Source of the DNA: Geminicoccaceae bacterium
Lineage (GTDB): Bacteria > Pseudomonadota > Alphaproteobacteria > Geminicoccales > Geminicoccaceae
DNA length: 64,000 bases
NCBI GenBank assembly: GCA_020638465.1
Contig: JACKIM010000001.1
Location: forward strand, 1,682,501 to 1,746,500
Direction: 5' to 3'
Position numbers and translations under genes: made by a program. Numbering within the stretch: position 1 is the first letter of the stretch; every line of letters begins with the position of its first letter. Positions 36,828 through 46,216 of the stretch are shown one piece after another. The notes under the pieces were generated by a model that did not search any database, was not told where the DNA came from, and saw only the letters and a program-made list of their open reading frames with translations.

Positions 36828-38138
36828 CTACTTGATGTAGCCGGCCTTGGTCATCTCCCGCTCGGCAAAGGCCTGGGAATTCTCAAGCGCCTGCTGGACG
36901 GTCTGCGAACCCGCCAGGGCCGCGGAGATCTGCTGGCCGACAAAGGTCCCGATACCCTGGAATTCGGGGATCGCGACATACTGGATGCCCGTGTAGGGAA
37001 CCGGCTCAAGCGTTGCGTCCGCCGGATTGGCCGCGAGGATCGATTCTTCCACCGTCTTCGCGAAAGGAGCGGCGGCGATGTAGTCCTGGTTGGCATAGGT
37101 GGACTTGCGCGTGCCCGGAGGTGCGGAGACCCAGCCCTCGGTCTCGCCGACGAGGGTGATGTAGTCCTTCGATGTCGACCACTTCAGGAAGTCCTTGGCA
37201 ATGTCAGCCTTCTGGGAGCTGCTCGGAATGGCCAGCGCCCATGCCCAGAACCAGCCGGCTCCCTTGTCTGTGACCTCCATGGGAGCGGCGCTGAAGGCGG
37301 TCTTGTCCGCCACCGTGGACTCGTTGGGGTTGTAGATGAAGCCCGCTGCCGAGGTGGCATCGACCCAGGTGGCGCACTTGCCGTCGGCAAACAGCGCGCG
37401 GTTTTCGTTGTGGCCGTTGGCGGAGGCGCCCGGCGGTCCGTACTTGGTCATCAGGTCGACATAATAGGTGACGGCCTTGACCCACGGCTCGCTCGTGAGC
37501 TGGGGCTTCCAGTCCATGTCGAACCAGCGTCCGCCGAAGGTGTTCACCATCGGACCGACGAAAGCCATGTTCTCGCCCCAGCCGGCCTTGCCGCGCTGGC
37601 AGGTGCCGTAGACGCCGTTGTCGGGGTCGTTCAGCTTGGCGGCGAATTCGGCCAGCTGGTCGTAGGTCATCTGCTCGGGCATCTCGATGCCGGCAGCGTC
37701 GAACAGGTCCTTGCGATAGAAGGTGAACGAGCTTTCGGCGTAGAACGGTACCGCGAACAGCTTGCCGTCGTTCGACAGGCCATTGCGTACCGAATCGAAG
37801 ATATCGTCGTAGTCGTAATCGTCACCGAGGTCGTCGAGCGTGTTGAGCCAGCCCTGGGCACCCCAGATCGGGGCCTCGTAGGAGCCGATGGTCACCACAT
37901 CGAACTGGCCGCCATTGGTGGCGATGTCGGTGGTCACGCGCTGTCTCAGCACGTTCTCTTCCAGAACCACCCAGTTCAGCTTGTTGCCGGTCGCCTCTTC
38001 CCACTTGGAAGAAAGCTTCTGCATGTTGATCATGTCGGAGTTGTTGACGGTTGCGATCGTCAGTTCCTCGGCCTGCGTGAGGCTGGTCGAGGCCAACAGC
38101 GCAATGCCGGCGAGGGCGAGATGCCTCGAAAGTGACAT
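36828..38138 (-). CDS. smoE: Polyol ABC transporter substrate-binding protein (SmoE type)
   Basis: A 436-aa periplasmic binding protein of the family that binds sorbitol, mannitol and related sugars. The signal peptide is LSRHLALAGIALLASTSLTQA. Family segments include SSKWEEATGNKLNWVVLEE, FDVVTIGSYEAPIWGAQGWL and WFWAWALAIPSSSQ. ATG 38138 follows GGGAGACC. First gene of the operon, divergent from the SorC regulator. Confidence 0.92.
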   Translation of the reverse strand: MSLSRHLALAGIALLASTSLTQAEELTIATVNNSDMINMQKLSSKWEEATGNKLNWVVLEENVLRQRVTTDIATNGGQFDVVTIGSYEAPIWGAQGWLNTLDDLGDDYDYDDIFDSVRNGLSNDGKLFAVPFYAESSFTFYRKDLFDAAGIEMPEQMTYDQLAEFAAKLNDPDNGVYGTCQRGKAGWGENMAFVGPMVNTFGGRWFDMDWKPQLTSEPWVKAVTYYVDLMTKYGPPGASANGHNENRALFADGKCATWVDATSAAGFIYNPNESTVADKTAFSAAPMEVTDKGAGWFWAWALAIPSSSQKADIAKDFLKWSTSKDYITLVGETEGWVSAPPGTRKSTYANQDYIAAAPFAKTVEESILAANPADATLEPVPYTGIQYVAIPEFQGIGTFVGQQISAALAGSQTVQQALENSQAFAEREMTKAGYIK

Positions 38139-38161
38139 TGAAGGTCTCCCTGCTTGTTTAG

Positions 38162-38237
38162 ATGATGCACTGCTCGCATGGGGGCAGCCAGCTGTCAAGC
38201 AAACATCGCGCTGGCGGGCAAATGTTCGGTGCATCAT
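38162..38237. promoter_or_regulatory. Spaced inverted repeat upstream of smoE
   Basis: ATGATGCAC at 38162-38170 and GTGCATCAT at 38229-38237 are perfect inverted copies whose centres are 67 bp apart. They flank the probable smoE promoter region and could be operators bridged by a tetrameric SorC-type regulator. No direct evidence of binding exists. Confidence 0.45.
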
Positions 38238-38367
38238 GGAACAGATGTCGTTCCGGGGAGGGCATCGTTGTGCGGAGCAAGGGTGTCTGTGACCCGGATC
38301 CAGCCGATGCAGCGCTTGCCAGGTTCACCCGGAACACATTCGAGCGACACCGTGCCGACTGTCGCCT

Positions 38368-38401
38368 TTGACAGCAATTGCCATTGGAAATACTAATTGC
38401 T
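38368..38401 (+). promoter_or_regulatory. Sigma-70-like promoter and overlapping operator of the SorC-type gene
   Basis: TTGACA (38368-38373) and TACTAA (38391-38396) are separated by exactly 17 bases. An inverted repeat AGCAATT (38373-38379) and AATTGCT (38395-38401), with centres 22 bp apart, covers the spacer and the -10 element. The start codon follows 24 bases later. This suggests repression, perhaps autoregulation. Confidence 0.75.
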
Positions 38402-38424
38402 CAGTCTCAGCGAGAGGACATGAC

Positions 38425-39426
38425 ATGACGGGGCCGGATGCTTTGTCCCATCCGAAAGGTGCGATCGACCGTCGCCGTGATGATGCGGCAAGGGCGGCCT
38501 GGCTCTATTTCGTGGCCGGACGGACCCAGGACGACATTGCGCGCCAGCTCAACGTATCCCGGCAGGCTGCCCAGCGGCTGGTCGCCCAGGCGGTCTCCGA
38601 ACGCCTGGTCAATTTCCGCATCGACCATCCGATTGCATGGTGCGCCGAACTTGCCGAGCGTCTGGTCGAACGCTACAGCCTCGAATTCTGCGACGTCGTG
38701 CCGACCGACCTTGCCGAGCCGTCTTCGATCCGGACGATTGCCGTGGCGACCGCCGGAAGGCTCAACCGGATCATCGCGTCGAAGGCGCCGGTCATCCTGT
38801 GTGTCGGCACCGGCCGCACGCTTCGCGCGTCGGTCGACCATCTCGAGGAGATGGACCGGCCGCAACACAAGGTCCTTTCGCTGGTCGGCAACATGGCCAA
38901 TGACGGTCGTGCCAGCCCCTACGAGGTGGCGATGCGCATCGCGGACCGCATCGGTGCGCAGCGTTATCCCCTGGCGGCTCCGGTGATTGCGGCATCGGCC
39001 GAGGAATGTGCGATCCTGCAGGGACTTCCCACCTATCAGGCTGTCAGCAGGCTCTACACGGAGGCCAATGTCAGCTTCCTCGGCGTGAGCGAGGTCGCCT
39101 GGCAGTCGCCGCTCCATCGTGACGGTTTCGCCAGCGATCTCGACATCGCCGACCTGCTCAATCACGGGGCCGTCGGCGAACTGGTCGGCCGGTCGTTCGA
39201 CGTCGCGGGCAAGATCGTCGACTGCCCGACCAACCGCAAGGTCGCAAGCCTGCCGCTGCCCGTTCCGCCAAGGCATCTCACGGTCATTTCCGGCGGTGGC
39301 CCGAAGAAGTCCCTGCCCATCCGTGCGGCGCTCGAAGGGCGGTTTGCCAACGCGCTCATCACCGATGAACAGACGGCGGCGATGATCCTGGATGCTGTCC
39401 AGCCGGAGCTGTTGAGTGCGGAATGA
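38425..39426 (+). CDS. SorC-family sugar-binding transcriptional regulator
   Basis: A 333-aa regulator of the SorC/DeoR-like group. The N-terminal helix-turn-helix is in YFVAGRTQDDIARQLNVSRQ (about residues 26-45), and the large C-terminal sugar-binding domain contains VILCVGTGRTL and VISGGGPKKSLPIRAAL. ATG 38425 follows GAGAGGACATGAC. It is divergent from the polyol transporter and directly precedes the GMC oxidoreductase, so it probably controls this polyol module. Confidence 0.92.
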   Translation: MTGPDALSHPKGAIDRRRDDAARAAWLYFVAGRTQDDIARQLNVSRQAAQRLVAQAVSERLVNFRIDHPIAWCAELAERLVERYSLEFCDVVPTDLAEPSSIRTIAVATAGRLNRIIASKAPVILCVGTGRTLRASVDHLEEMDRPQHKVLSLVGNMANDGRASPYEVAMRIADRIGAQRYPLAAPVIAASAEECAILQGLPTYQAVSRLYTEANVSFLGVSEVAWQSPLHRDGFASDLDIADLLNHGAVGELVGRSFDVAGKIVDCPTNRKVASLPLPVPPRHLTVISGGGPKKSLPIRAALEGRFANALITDEQTAAMILDAVQPELLSAE

Positions 39427-39510
39427 CGGTCCGGGAACTGTATTTCGATCATGACACCAAACGACAGGCGGCATGCGGAGATACCGGGTCGCCTCCGGGG
39501 AAGGGGCAAC

Positions 39511-41136
39511 ATGGCGGACAGGTACGATTATATCATCATTGGTGGAGGATCGGCCGGCTGCGTGGCTGCGGCCCGGCTGGTGCGGGACAAGGGTGCGCGT
39601 GTCCTGATCCTCGAACGCGGTCCGGCCGGTCCGGCCGGTCTCGGCCGGTTCATGCAGTGGATGCCCGCAGCGTGGATGAAGGGCATCGGCGGCAGCCCGA
39701 CGGTGGAAATGCACGAGCCCGTGCCGCAAAGGCATCTTGACGGCCGCGCGCCGGCGGTCGGGCAGGCCAATGTGCTCGGCGGCGGCTCGCTGGTGAATGC
39801 CATGGTCTATACCCGCGGGCAGCATGCCGACTATGACCGCTGGGACGAATTTCTCGGAGGCGGGAAGGGCTGGAGCTTCGCCGACATGCTTCCGCACTTT
39901 CGCGGCATGGAGTACAACCATGCGTTCAATGACGAATGGCATGGCGTCGAAGGTCCGCTGCATGTCTCCAATGTCGGCAATATCTGCCAGATCACGGAAG
40001 ACTACATCCTGGCAGCGCAGGGGCTGGGTATTCCCTTCAATCCCGATTTCAACGGTGCGCGACAGCATGGTGTCGGCACCATGCAGTATACCACCCGGAA
40101 CAACCGCCGGTGCGATGCGGTCCAGGCATTTCTCCAACCGTTGGAAGGTGACGATCGGTTGCATGTCCGCACGGACGTGACCGTATCGAGGATACTCGTC
40201 GAAAAGGGACATGCGACAGGTGTCGCCATTGGCTGGCATGGACGTGAAGAACTCGTTCACACCGATGGCGAAGTTCTCGTTGCGGCAGGTGCCTACAACA
40301 CGCCGAAGCTGCTGATGCTCTCAGGCATTGGCCCTTCGGAGCATCTCGCCGAACATGGAATAGCAACAATCGTGGATCTTCCCGGCGTGGGCGAAAACCT
40401 GCAGGATCACCACGAGGTCCCGGTCGTCTGTTCCACACCGGACCACCTGGGCTATTTCGGCGAGGACCGCGGCTTCCGCGCACTCCGCAACGGCCTGCAA
40501 TACCTGCTGTTCCGCAGCGGCCCGGTGGCCAGCGTCGGCGTCGAGGCCTGCGCCTATGTCGATCCGGAGCACCCCGCCGATCCGGGCCAGAGCCCCATCA
40601 TCAAGATGTACTGCATTCCCACGGTCTATCTCGACAAGGACATCCGCAATATCCAGCCTCAGGATGGCGTCACGCTGAACGCCTGCCTGCTGCGCCCGGC
40701 TTCGCGCGGCACGGTGCGCCTGCGTTCTGCCAATGTCGGCGATCGTCCCGTGGTCGACAACAACTACCTGGCCGAGCCGGAGGATCTGCGCCTCGAAATC
40801 GCGGGCCTGCGGCTCGCGCGCGAGATCCTCAAGTCGCAGCCGCTGGCCGGCAGGGTCGATGCCGAGCTCCTGCCGGGCGCCTCCATCACCGATGACGGCG
40901 CGCTGGCGGAGCATTGCCGGCGCACGGTCAAGACCAACTGGCATCCCGTCGGCACCTGCCGCATGGGCCCGGCGGGCGACCCGCTCGCCGTTCTCGACGA
41001 CCGGTTGCGTGTCAGGGGTGTCGAGGGACTCCGTGTCATCGACGCATCGGCCATGCCCTTCGTGCCCTCCGGCAATACCAACGCGCCGACCATGGCCCTG
41101 GCCGACCGGGCCGTCGCCCTCATGGACCAGCCCTGA
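39511..41136 (+). CDS. GMC-family FAD-dependent oxidoreductase (choline/alcohol dehydrogenase-like)
   Basis: A 541-aa glucose-methanol-choline flavoenzyme. The FAD-binding motif YIIIGGGSAGCVAAARLVRD opens the protein, GGGSLVNAMVYTRGQHADYD is the first GMC signature, GAYNTPKLLMLSGIGP is the second, and the catalytic His lies in NWHPVGTCRMGP. ATG 39511 follows GGGGAAGGGGC. It lies 84 bases after the SorC gene in the same direction. The substrate is unknown; context suggests a sugar alcohol or related primary alcohol. Confidence 0.9.
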   Translation: MADRYDYIIIGGGSAGCVAAARLVRDKGARVLILERGPAGPAGLGRFMQWMPAAWMKGIGGSPTVEMHEPVPQRHLDGRAPAVGQANVLGGGSLVNAMVYTRGQHADYDRWDEFLGGGKGWSFADMLPHFRGMEYNHAFNDEWHGVEGPLHVSNVGNICQITEDYILAAQGLGIPFNPDFNGARQHGVGTMQYTTRNNRRCDAVQAFLQPLEGDDRLHVRTDVTVSRILVEKGHATGVAIGWHGREELVHTDGEVLVAAGAYNTPKLLMLSGIGPSEHLAEHGIATIVDLPGVGENLQDHHEVPVVCSTPDHLGYFGEDRGFRALRNGLQYLLFRSGPVASVGVEACAYVDPEHPADPGQSPIIKMYCIPTVYLDKDIRNIQPQDGVTLNACLLRPASRGTVRLRSANVGDRPVVDNNYLAEPEDLRLEIAGLRLAREILKSQPLAGRVDAELLPGASITDDGALAEHCRRTVKTNWHPVGTCRMGPAGDPLAVLDDRLRVRGVEGLRVIDASAMPFVPSGNTNAPTMALADRAVALMDQP

Positions 41137-41196
41137 AGACGACCGCTTGCGGCACCATTGGGGCGGTAAAGGCCACCGGTTCGGACTGTCGGGATA

Positions 41197-42672
41197 TCAG
41201 GCCGATCTGAGATAGACCTCGATGGTGGCCTCCGTCCCGTCCCGCCAGATGGCCTGCAGCCAGGTCGAGAACGGTTCGGCAAAGCGCGGATCGCGGCCGA
41301 CTTCACCGTAGATGTCGGCCATCGCCAGCCAGACCTGCGGGCTCTCCTTCGCCGCCCGGGCCTGTTCGTTCAGCCGCGGCCAGATCGGATCGTTGGCCTC
41401 GATCGGCCTGCCGCTTTCGCTTGCCCCGGCACAATGCCGGCACCACAAGGCCGATTCCAGAGCCAGGCCCGTCACCGAACGGCCGGCGGCGAGCTGGTCG
41501 CGTATGGGCGGCAGGATGAATTTCGGCTGGCGGCTGGAGCCGTCGAAGGCCAGCCGGACATTGGTGTCGCCGATCTTCGGATTGGCGAAGCGCCGCTGGA
41601 TCAGCCTGAAATAATCCGGAATCTCCACGTTTGGCACCGGTAATACCGTGGGGATGATCTCGTCATGCTCGACTTTGGCCAGGAAGGCACCGATCAGCGG
41701 ATGCTCCATGGCTTCATGCACGAAATGCACATCCAGCAGGCGGGCAGGGTAGGCAATCGTGGCGTGGCCGCCGTTGAGGATGCGGATCTTCATGAACTCG
41801 AACGGGGTGACGTCGTCGACGAACTGCACGCCTGCCTCTTCCAGCGCAGGCCGGCCCTGAACGAATTCACCGGAGATGACCCACTGGATGTAGTCCTCGC
41901 AGAACACCGGCCAGTTGTCGCCGATGCCGAAATCTTCGGCGAGCATCCGTCGCTCCCGGTCGGTGGTGGCCGGGACGATGCGGTCGACCATGGCATTGGG
42001 AAAGGTGGCGTTGTCTTCGATCCAGCGTGCCAGATCGCCATCATGCAGTCGTGCCAGGCCCGCCACCGCATTGCGCGCGACCACGCCATTATGCGGAATG
42101 TTGTCGCAGGACATCACCGTGAAGGCCGGCATCCTGGCGGCGCGACGTCGGGAAAGGGCGAGGCCGATCAATCCGAAGGCCGTCGATGGCGCCCGGGGAT
42201 TGGCGGCGTCGCGCAGGATCTCCGGATCATCGGGGTTGAACTCGCCGGTGCCGGGATTGATGAAATATCCCCCTTCGGTGACGGTCATCGAAACGATGCG
42301 GATAGCGGGGTCCATCATCCACGCCAGCAGCGCCGCGCGGTCGTCCGGCGGGACGAAATCGATCATCGAGCCCGTCACCCTGGCATGGCTCGATCCCGCC
42401 TCCTGTTCGACAACGGTGGTGAGCCAGTCCTGCGTCCGCAGGGCTTCGCGCATGGTGCCGTCGGCCGCCCGCACGCCGGCACCGACAATGGCCCAGTCAC
42501 GATCGTGTCCGGCATTGAACAGGCGGTCCATGTAGATGGCCTGATGGCCGCGATGGAAATTTCCGGTTCCGATATGGAGGATGCCGCCCGTCAGCGCGTC
42601 GCGGCTGTAACGGGGGCGGTCGACGGCCCTAGGCAGGTCATCGAGCGACGCAAGCGAGAGTTTTACCGGCAT
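41197..42672 (-). CDS. mtlK: Mannitol dehydrogenase family protein
   Basis: A 491-aa NAD-dependent long-chain polyol dehydrogenase that oxidises mannitol, arabitol or similar to ketoses. The nucleotide-binding motif is HIGTGNFHRGHQAIYMD (about residues 34-50), and the catalytic KxxxxNxxH is in KIRILNGGHATIAY. ATG 42672 follows GGGAAGG. It converges with the GMC gene. The symbol reflects the closest familiar enzyme; the true substrate is inferred. Confidence 0.9.
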   Translation of the reverse strand: MPVKLSLASLDDLPRAVDRPRYSRDALTGGILHIGTGNFHRGHQAIYMDRLFNAGHDRDWAIVGAGVRAADGTMREALRTQDWLTTVVEQEAGSSHARVTGSMIDFVPPDDRAALLAWMMDPAIRIVSMTVTEGGYFINPGTGEFNPDDPEILRDAANPRAPSTAFGLIGLALSRRRAARMPAFTVMSCDNIPHNGVVARNAVAGLARLHDGDLARWIEDNATFPNAMVDRIVPATTDRERRMLAEDFGIGDNWPVFCEDYIQWVISGEFVQGRPALEEAGVQFVDDVTPFEFMKIRILNGGHATIAYPARLLDVHFVHEAMEHPLIGAFLAKVEHDEIIPTVLPVPNVEIPDYFRLIQRRFANPKIGDTNVRLAFDGSSRQPKFILPPIRDQLAAGRSVTGLALESALWCRHCAGASESGRPIEANDPIWPRLNEQARAAKESPQVWLAMADIYGEVGRDPRFAEPFSTWLQAIWRDGTEATIEVYLRSA

Positions 42673-42837
42673 GATCCGACCTTCCCTGACGGTGAGACGA
42701 GAGACCGTTTGCGAAGCAGGTTTCCAGTCTTCCCGCCCCTTCCACACGCTGATATCGCGAAATGCCCGGTTGCGCGACAGATGACAGCAGGTGCGGGCAG
42801 TCCCGATTGGGGGGGGCATCAACGAATGGGCATCATT

Positions 42838-43545
42838 CTAGACCGAACGGGTCAGGGATCCGTCGACGCGGATGTTCTGACCCGTGATGTAGCCCGCACC
42901 ATCGCCGACCAGGAATGCCACCGTCTCGGCAATTTCCTCGGGTGTGCCATACCGTCCCATGGGAATGGTCGCCGTGCGTTCGGCCTTCTCCGGAAGGCTG
43001 GAGATGAACCCCGGCATGACATTGTTGATGCGGATGCCGGATTTCGCATAGCGGTCGGCGTAAAGCTTGGTGAAGGCGGCCAGACCGGCGCGGGCGACGC
43101 CCGATGTCGGAAAGACGGGGTCGGGCTCGAAGGTGGCAAAGGTGGTGATGTTGACGATGGAACCGTGCTGCTGCCGCTCCATGATCGGCGTGACGAGACG
43201 GGCCATGCGGATCATCGGCATGAGGTAGACATCGAATCCCTGGTACCAATCGTCATCGCTGAGTGAGAGAAGGTCGCCCTTGGGGCCATGTCCCGCACTG
43301 TTGACCAGTGCGTCGATGCGGCCAAAGCGATCCATGGTCGTCTCGACCAGTCGTTGCAGGTCGTCGGCATTCCGGTTGCTGCCGGTGATCCCGATACCGC
43401 CCAGTTCCCCGGCGAGCTTTTCGCCCTTGCCGGAGGAGGAGAGGATCGCCACCCGATATCCGCGCCCTGCCAGCAGGCGGGCACAGGCCGCCCCCATACC
43501 CGATCCTGCTGCCGTCAGGATTGCCGTTCTGCCCGTCTCCGTCAT
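42838..43545 (-). CDS. Atypical short-chain dehydrogenase/reductase-like protein
   Basis: A 235-aa Rossmann-fold protein of the SDR family. The cofactor loop reads TAAGSGMG rather than TGxxxGIG. NSAGHG is present, but where YxxxK is expected the sequence reads SGVARAGLAAFTKLYA, so both the catalytic Tyr and Lys appear to be replaced (Ser and Arg). The C-terminal INNVMPGFISSLP is normal. ATG 43545 follows AAGGAGG. It probably shares a transcript with the mannitol dehydrogenase. It may be catalytically altered or act with a different mechanism. Confidence 0.85.
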   Translation of the reverse strand: MTETGRTAILTAAGSGMGAACARLLAGRGYRVAILSSSGKGEKLAGELGGIGITGSNRNADDLQRLVETTMDRFGRIDALVNSAGHGPKGDLLSLSDDDWYQGFDVYLMPMIRMARLVTPIMERQQHGSIVNITTFATFEPDPVFPTSGVARAGLAAFTKLYADRYAKSGIRINNVMPGFISSLPEKAERTATIPMGRYGTPEEIAETVAFLVGDGAGYITGQNIRVDGSLTRSV

Positions 43546-43712
43546 GATGCGTCCTCCTTGCTGTGACCGTTTGCCGGAGGGAAGACGAGCCGCTGCCGGG
43601 GGTCAAGCTCTCGATGATGACGAGGCAACGCGCGAGGGCTTGACGGATGGCAGGCCCTGTGGCCCATGAAGCGCGCTTTACCATCCATCGCTCAACAATT
43701 GGCAAGACTCCC

Positions 43713-44705
43713 ATGAACGGCCGTATCTTTTCGGGCATCCAGCCCACCCATGGCATCCAGCTCGGCAACTATCTGGGAGCAATCCGCAATTGGGTAAAGT
43801 TGCAGGATGATTATGAGTGCATCTATTGCATCGTCGACCTGCATGCGCTCATCACTGTCCAGGATGCCGACGCCATGGTCGCCAATACGCGCGAAATGGC
43901 GGCAGCGCTGCTGGCGTGCGGCATAGACCCGAAGCAGTCGACCCTTTTCGTGCAGAGCCATGTCGACGCCCATGCCAAGCTCGCCTGGGTGCTCAACTGC
44001 GTGACCCCCTTGGGATGGCTCAACCGCATGACCCAGTTCAAGGAAAAGGCGGGCAAGAATCGTGAAAAGGCGCCGGCCGGCCTTTATGTCTACCCGGTCC
44101 TGCAGGCGGCGGACATTCTGGTATACAAGGCCACGCATGTGCCGGTGGGCGAGGATCAGAAGCAGCACCTGGAGTTGAGCCGGGATATCGCCGGATCCTT
44201 CAACAACCGGTTTGCGGAGGATTTCTTCCCGTTGCCCGAGCCCATGATCCTCGGCGAGGCCACCCGGGTCATGTCGCTGCGCGACGGTACGAAGAAGATG
44301 AGCAAGTCCGATCCTTCGGACATGAGCCGCATCAACCTCACCGATGACGCCGACACCATCGCCAACAAGGTGAAGAAGGCGAAGTCGGACCCGCAGATCG
44401 GGCTGACCTATGATCCGGAGGAGCGGCCGGAGGCCTCGAACCTGCTGACCATCTTCGCCGCCCTGTCCGACCGCACGCGAGCCGACGTCGCAGCGGAGTA
44501 TGCCCAGGCATCGTTTGCTGCGTTCAAGTCCGACCTCGCCGACCTGATGGTCGAGAAACTGGCGCCGATCACCAGCGAGATGCGCCGGCTCATGAAGGAC
44601 ATCGCCTATATCGACAGCGTCCTTGCCGAAGGAGCCGGGAAGGCCGACGCCATCGCATCGAAGGTGGTCGAGGATGCCTATCGGGCCGTCGGCTTCCGTC
44701 CCTGA
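43713..44705 (+). CDS. trpS: Tryptophanyl-tRNA synthetase
   Basis: A 330-aa class I aminoacyl-tRNA synthetase charging tRNA-Trp. The HIGH-like motif lies in GIQPTHGIQLGNYLGAIRNW at the N-terminus, and KMSKS in GTKKMSKSDPSD (about residue 195). ATG 43713 matches the usual start; an in-frame ATG at 43647 would add 22 residues and has a slightly better ribosome site. The gene appears to be monocistronic. Confidence 0.96.
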   Translation: MNGRIFSGIQPTHGIQLGNYLGAIRNWVKLQDDYECIYCIVDLHALITVQDADAMVANTREMAAALLACGIDPKQSTLFVQSHVDAHAKLAWVLNCVTPLGWLNRMTQFKEKAGKNREKAPAGLYVYPVLQAADILVYKATHVPVGEDQKQHLELSRDIAGSFNNRFAEDFFPLPEPMILGEATRVMSLRDGTKKMSKSDPSDMSRINLTDDADTIANKVKKAKSDPQIGLTYDPEERPEASNLLTIFAALSDRTRADVAAEYAQASFAAFKSDLADLMVEKLAPITSEMRRLMKDIAYIDSVLAEGAGKADAIASKVVEDAYRAVGFRP

Positions 44706-44735
44706 TCCGCGCCCGTTCCCGGAGGCCGGAGATTC

Positions 44736-46088
44736 TCAGAACTCCCGGGTGACGCCCAGAACGAATCGCGCCCTCTGGTAGTCGTACAGGTCGATGTTGG
44801 ACAGGCGTTTTTCCAGGTCGATGCCGATCAGGGGGGTGAAGCCGAAGAGATCGAGCTTGCGGTTGCGAAGATTGAGGGAAAGGCGGGGGGTCACGTCTTC
44901 ACGGCGTTTGCCGAAGGCGGTCCCCTCCTTGTCGAAACGCCGCAGTTGCACGCCCGGCTCGGCGTAGACGCCGAAGCCGGCCGGCAGTTCGACATAGTAG
45001 CCGAGCGCGGCGAACAGGCCCCAATTGCTTTCCGTGGCAGCATCCGCGGTCTCGCGGTCGAGGGCCATCACCCCGCGCAGGTAGCTCTGCGGGGTCAGCG
45101 CCCAGATCGCCTGGCTGGAAAGCTGGTAACGCGGTCCGTCGAGATACCGGGCTTCATCGTGGTCGGCGTAGAGGTACTGCAGGCCGATCGCAGCCTCGAC
45201 CCGCGGGTTGATCCGTTGCCTGACATCGACCCGTGTTCCCAGCGAGCGGCTGTAGCCGTGACTTTCGTACCATCGGCGGCCAAGCAGGATCGAGGTCTGC
45301 ACTTCGCGACCCGGTTGGCGCCATAGCGGCCCCGCCTGCATGTAGAGGCTCGTATCGTCGTAATCCGCGCCTGAATATTCCAGTATGCGGAGGAAAGCCG
45401 CCTGACGGATCAGCAGGTTGTCCGTGACCGGGACGTCGAATCGACCCGATGTTTGCAATTCGAGGCCGATATCGCTCTTTTCCCGGGCCTTTTCGTCGAG
45501 CTGGAACGGCAGGCCCAGGATATCGACGGAGCGCGTGTTGGGTGCTGCGTTGACGTTGGTGTCGGGAGCGACGGCGATGTTCAGCGACAGTGCCCAAAGG
45601 CGGCGCGCCCGGATGCGGTCGAGAAAGGCCAGGACATTGTCCTTGACGGGCTCGGGCAGGTCGCCTGCCAGGGCATAGCGGAATTGCAATTCGGCCTTGG
45701 CATCGTCGTCCAGCAGGTAGTAGACGCGACCGAGTTCGAGCCGGACGCGCAGCGCATCGGGCCTGTCCACCAGAATCGCGCGATAGAGTTTCTCCGCTTC
45801 CTTCAGGTCGCCGCGGGTCTGTGCAAGGAAGGCGCGGGCGAAGCGGACCGAATCGACATCGGCACCATAGGATTCGGCCTTGTCGAGCAACAGTTCGGCC
45901 TCGTCGGGCAACCCTCGGGTCAAAAGCTCCGTGGCGGCATTGACCAACTGGTCGGGATTGGCCTTTGCCGCCTCCTCATTGTCGATGATGACCTCCTGCG
46001 CACGGACTGTCGCGGGCGGGAGCGGAGGAAGAAGGACGAGACCCAGCAGGAGAGCGAGCCTTGCACTGACATTGAACGCGGCCATCAT
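44736..46088 (-). CDS. Slam-like (DUF560) outer-membrane barrel with TPR domain
   Basis: A 450-aa outer-membrane protein. A signal peptide (LALLLGLVLLPPLPPATVRA) is followed by tetratricopeptide repeats (LEAEKLYRAILVDRPDA-like stretches, residues about 45-150) and a C-terminal beta-barrel of about 280 residues ending in the aromatic VTREF. This order matches the Slam family, which moves lipoproteins or haemophores across the outer membrane. ATG 46088 (MMAAF) is 19 bases from a 16-bp palindrome. No obvious surface-lipoprotein substrate is adjacent. Confidence 0.8.
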   Translation of the reverse strand: MMAAFNVSARLALLLGLVLLPPLPPATVRAQEVIIDNEEAAKANPDQLVNAATELLTRGLPDEAELLLDKAESYGADVDSVRFARAFLAQTRGDLKEAEKLYRAILVDRPDALRVRLELGRVYYLLDDDAKAELQFRYALAGDLPEPVKDNVLAFLDRIRARRLWALSLNIAVAPDTNVNAAPNTRSVDILGLPFQLDEKAREKSDIGLELQTSGRFDVPVTDNLLIRQAAFLRILEYSGADYDDTSLYMQAGPLWRQPGREVQTSILLGRRWYESHGYSRSLGTRVDVRQRINPRVEAAIGLQYLYADHDEARYLDGPRYQLSSQAIWALTPQSYLRGVMALDRETADAATESNWGLFAALGYYVELPAGFGVYAEPGVQLRRFDKEGTAFGKRREDVTPRLSLNLRNRKLDLFGFTPLIGIDLEKRLSNIDLYDYQRARFVLGVTREF

Positions 46089-46106
46089 GGAGATATGATC
46101 TACCGA

Positions 46107-46122
46107 CGGTTGAATTCAACCG
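46107..46122 (-). promoter_or_regulatory. 16-bp palindrome upstream of the Slam-like gene
   Basis: CGGTTGAATTCAACCG is a perfect 16-bp palindrome 19 bases upstream of the ATG at 46088, overlapped by a second small inverted repeat ACCGT-A-ACGGT. Its position over the 5' leader or core promoter suggests an operator. The regulator is unknown. Confidence 0.65.
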
Positions 46123-46216
46123 TAACGGTAAATGGCTATAGGTAGAATTTCAACCATGATATCGGGCTGCCCGGATGATCCGACCTGGCTTTCCATACCG
46201 GGAAATACCCGGCTGT

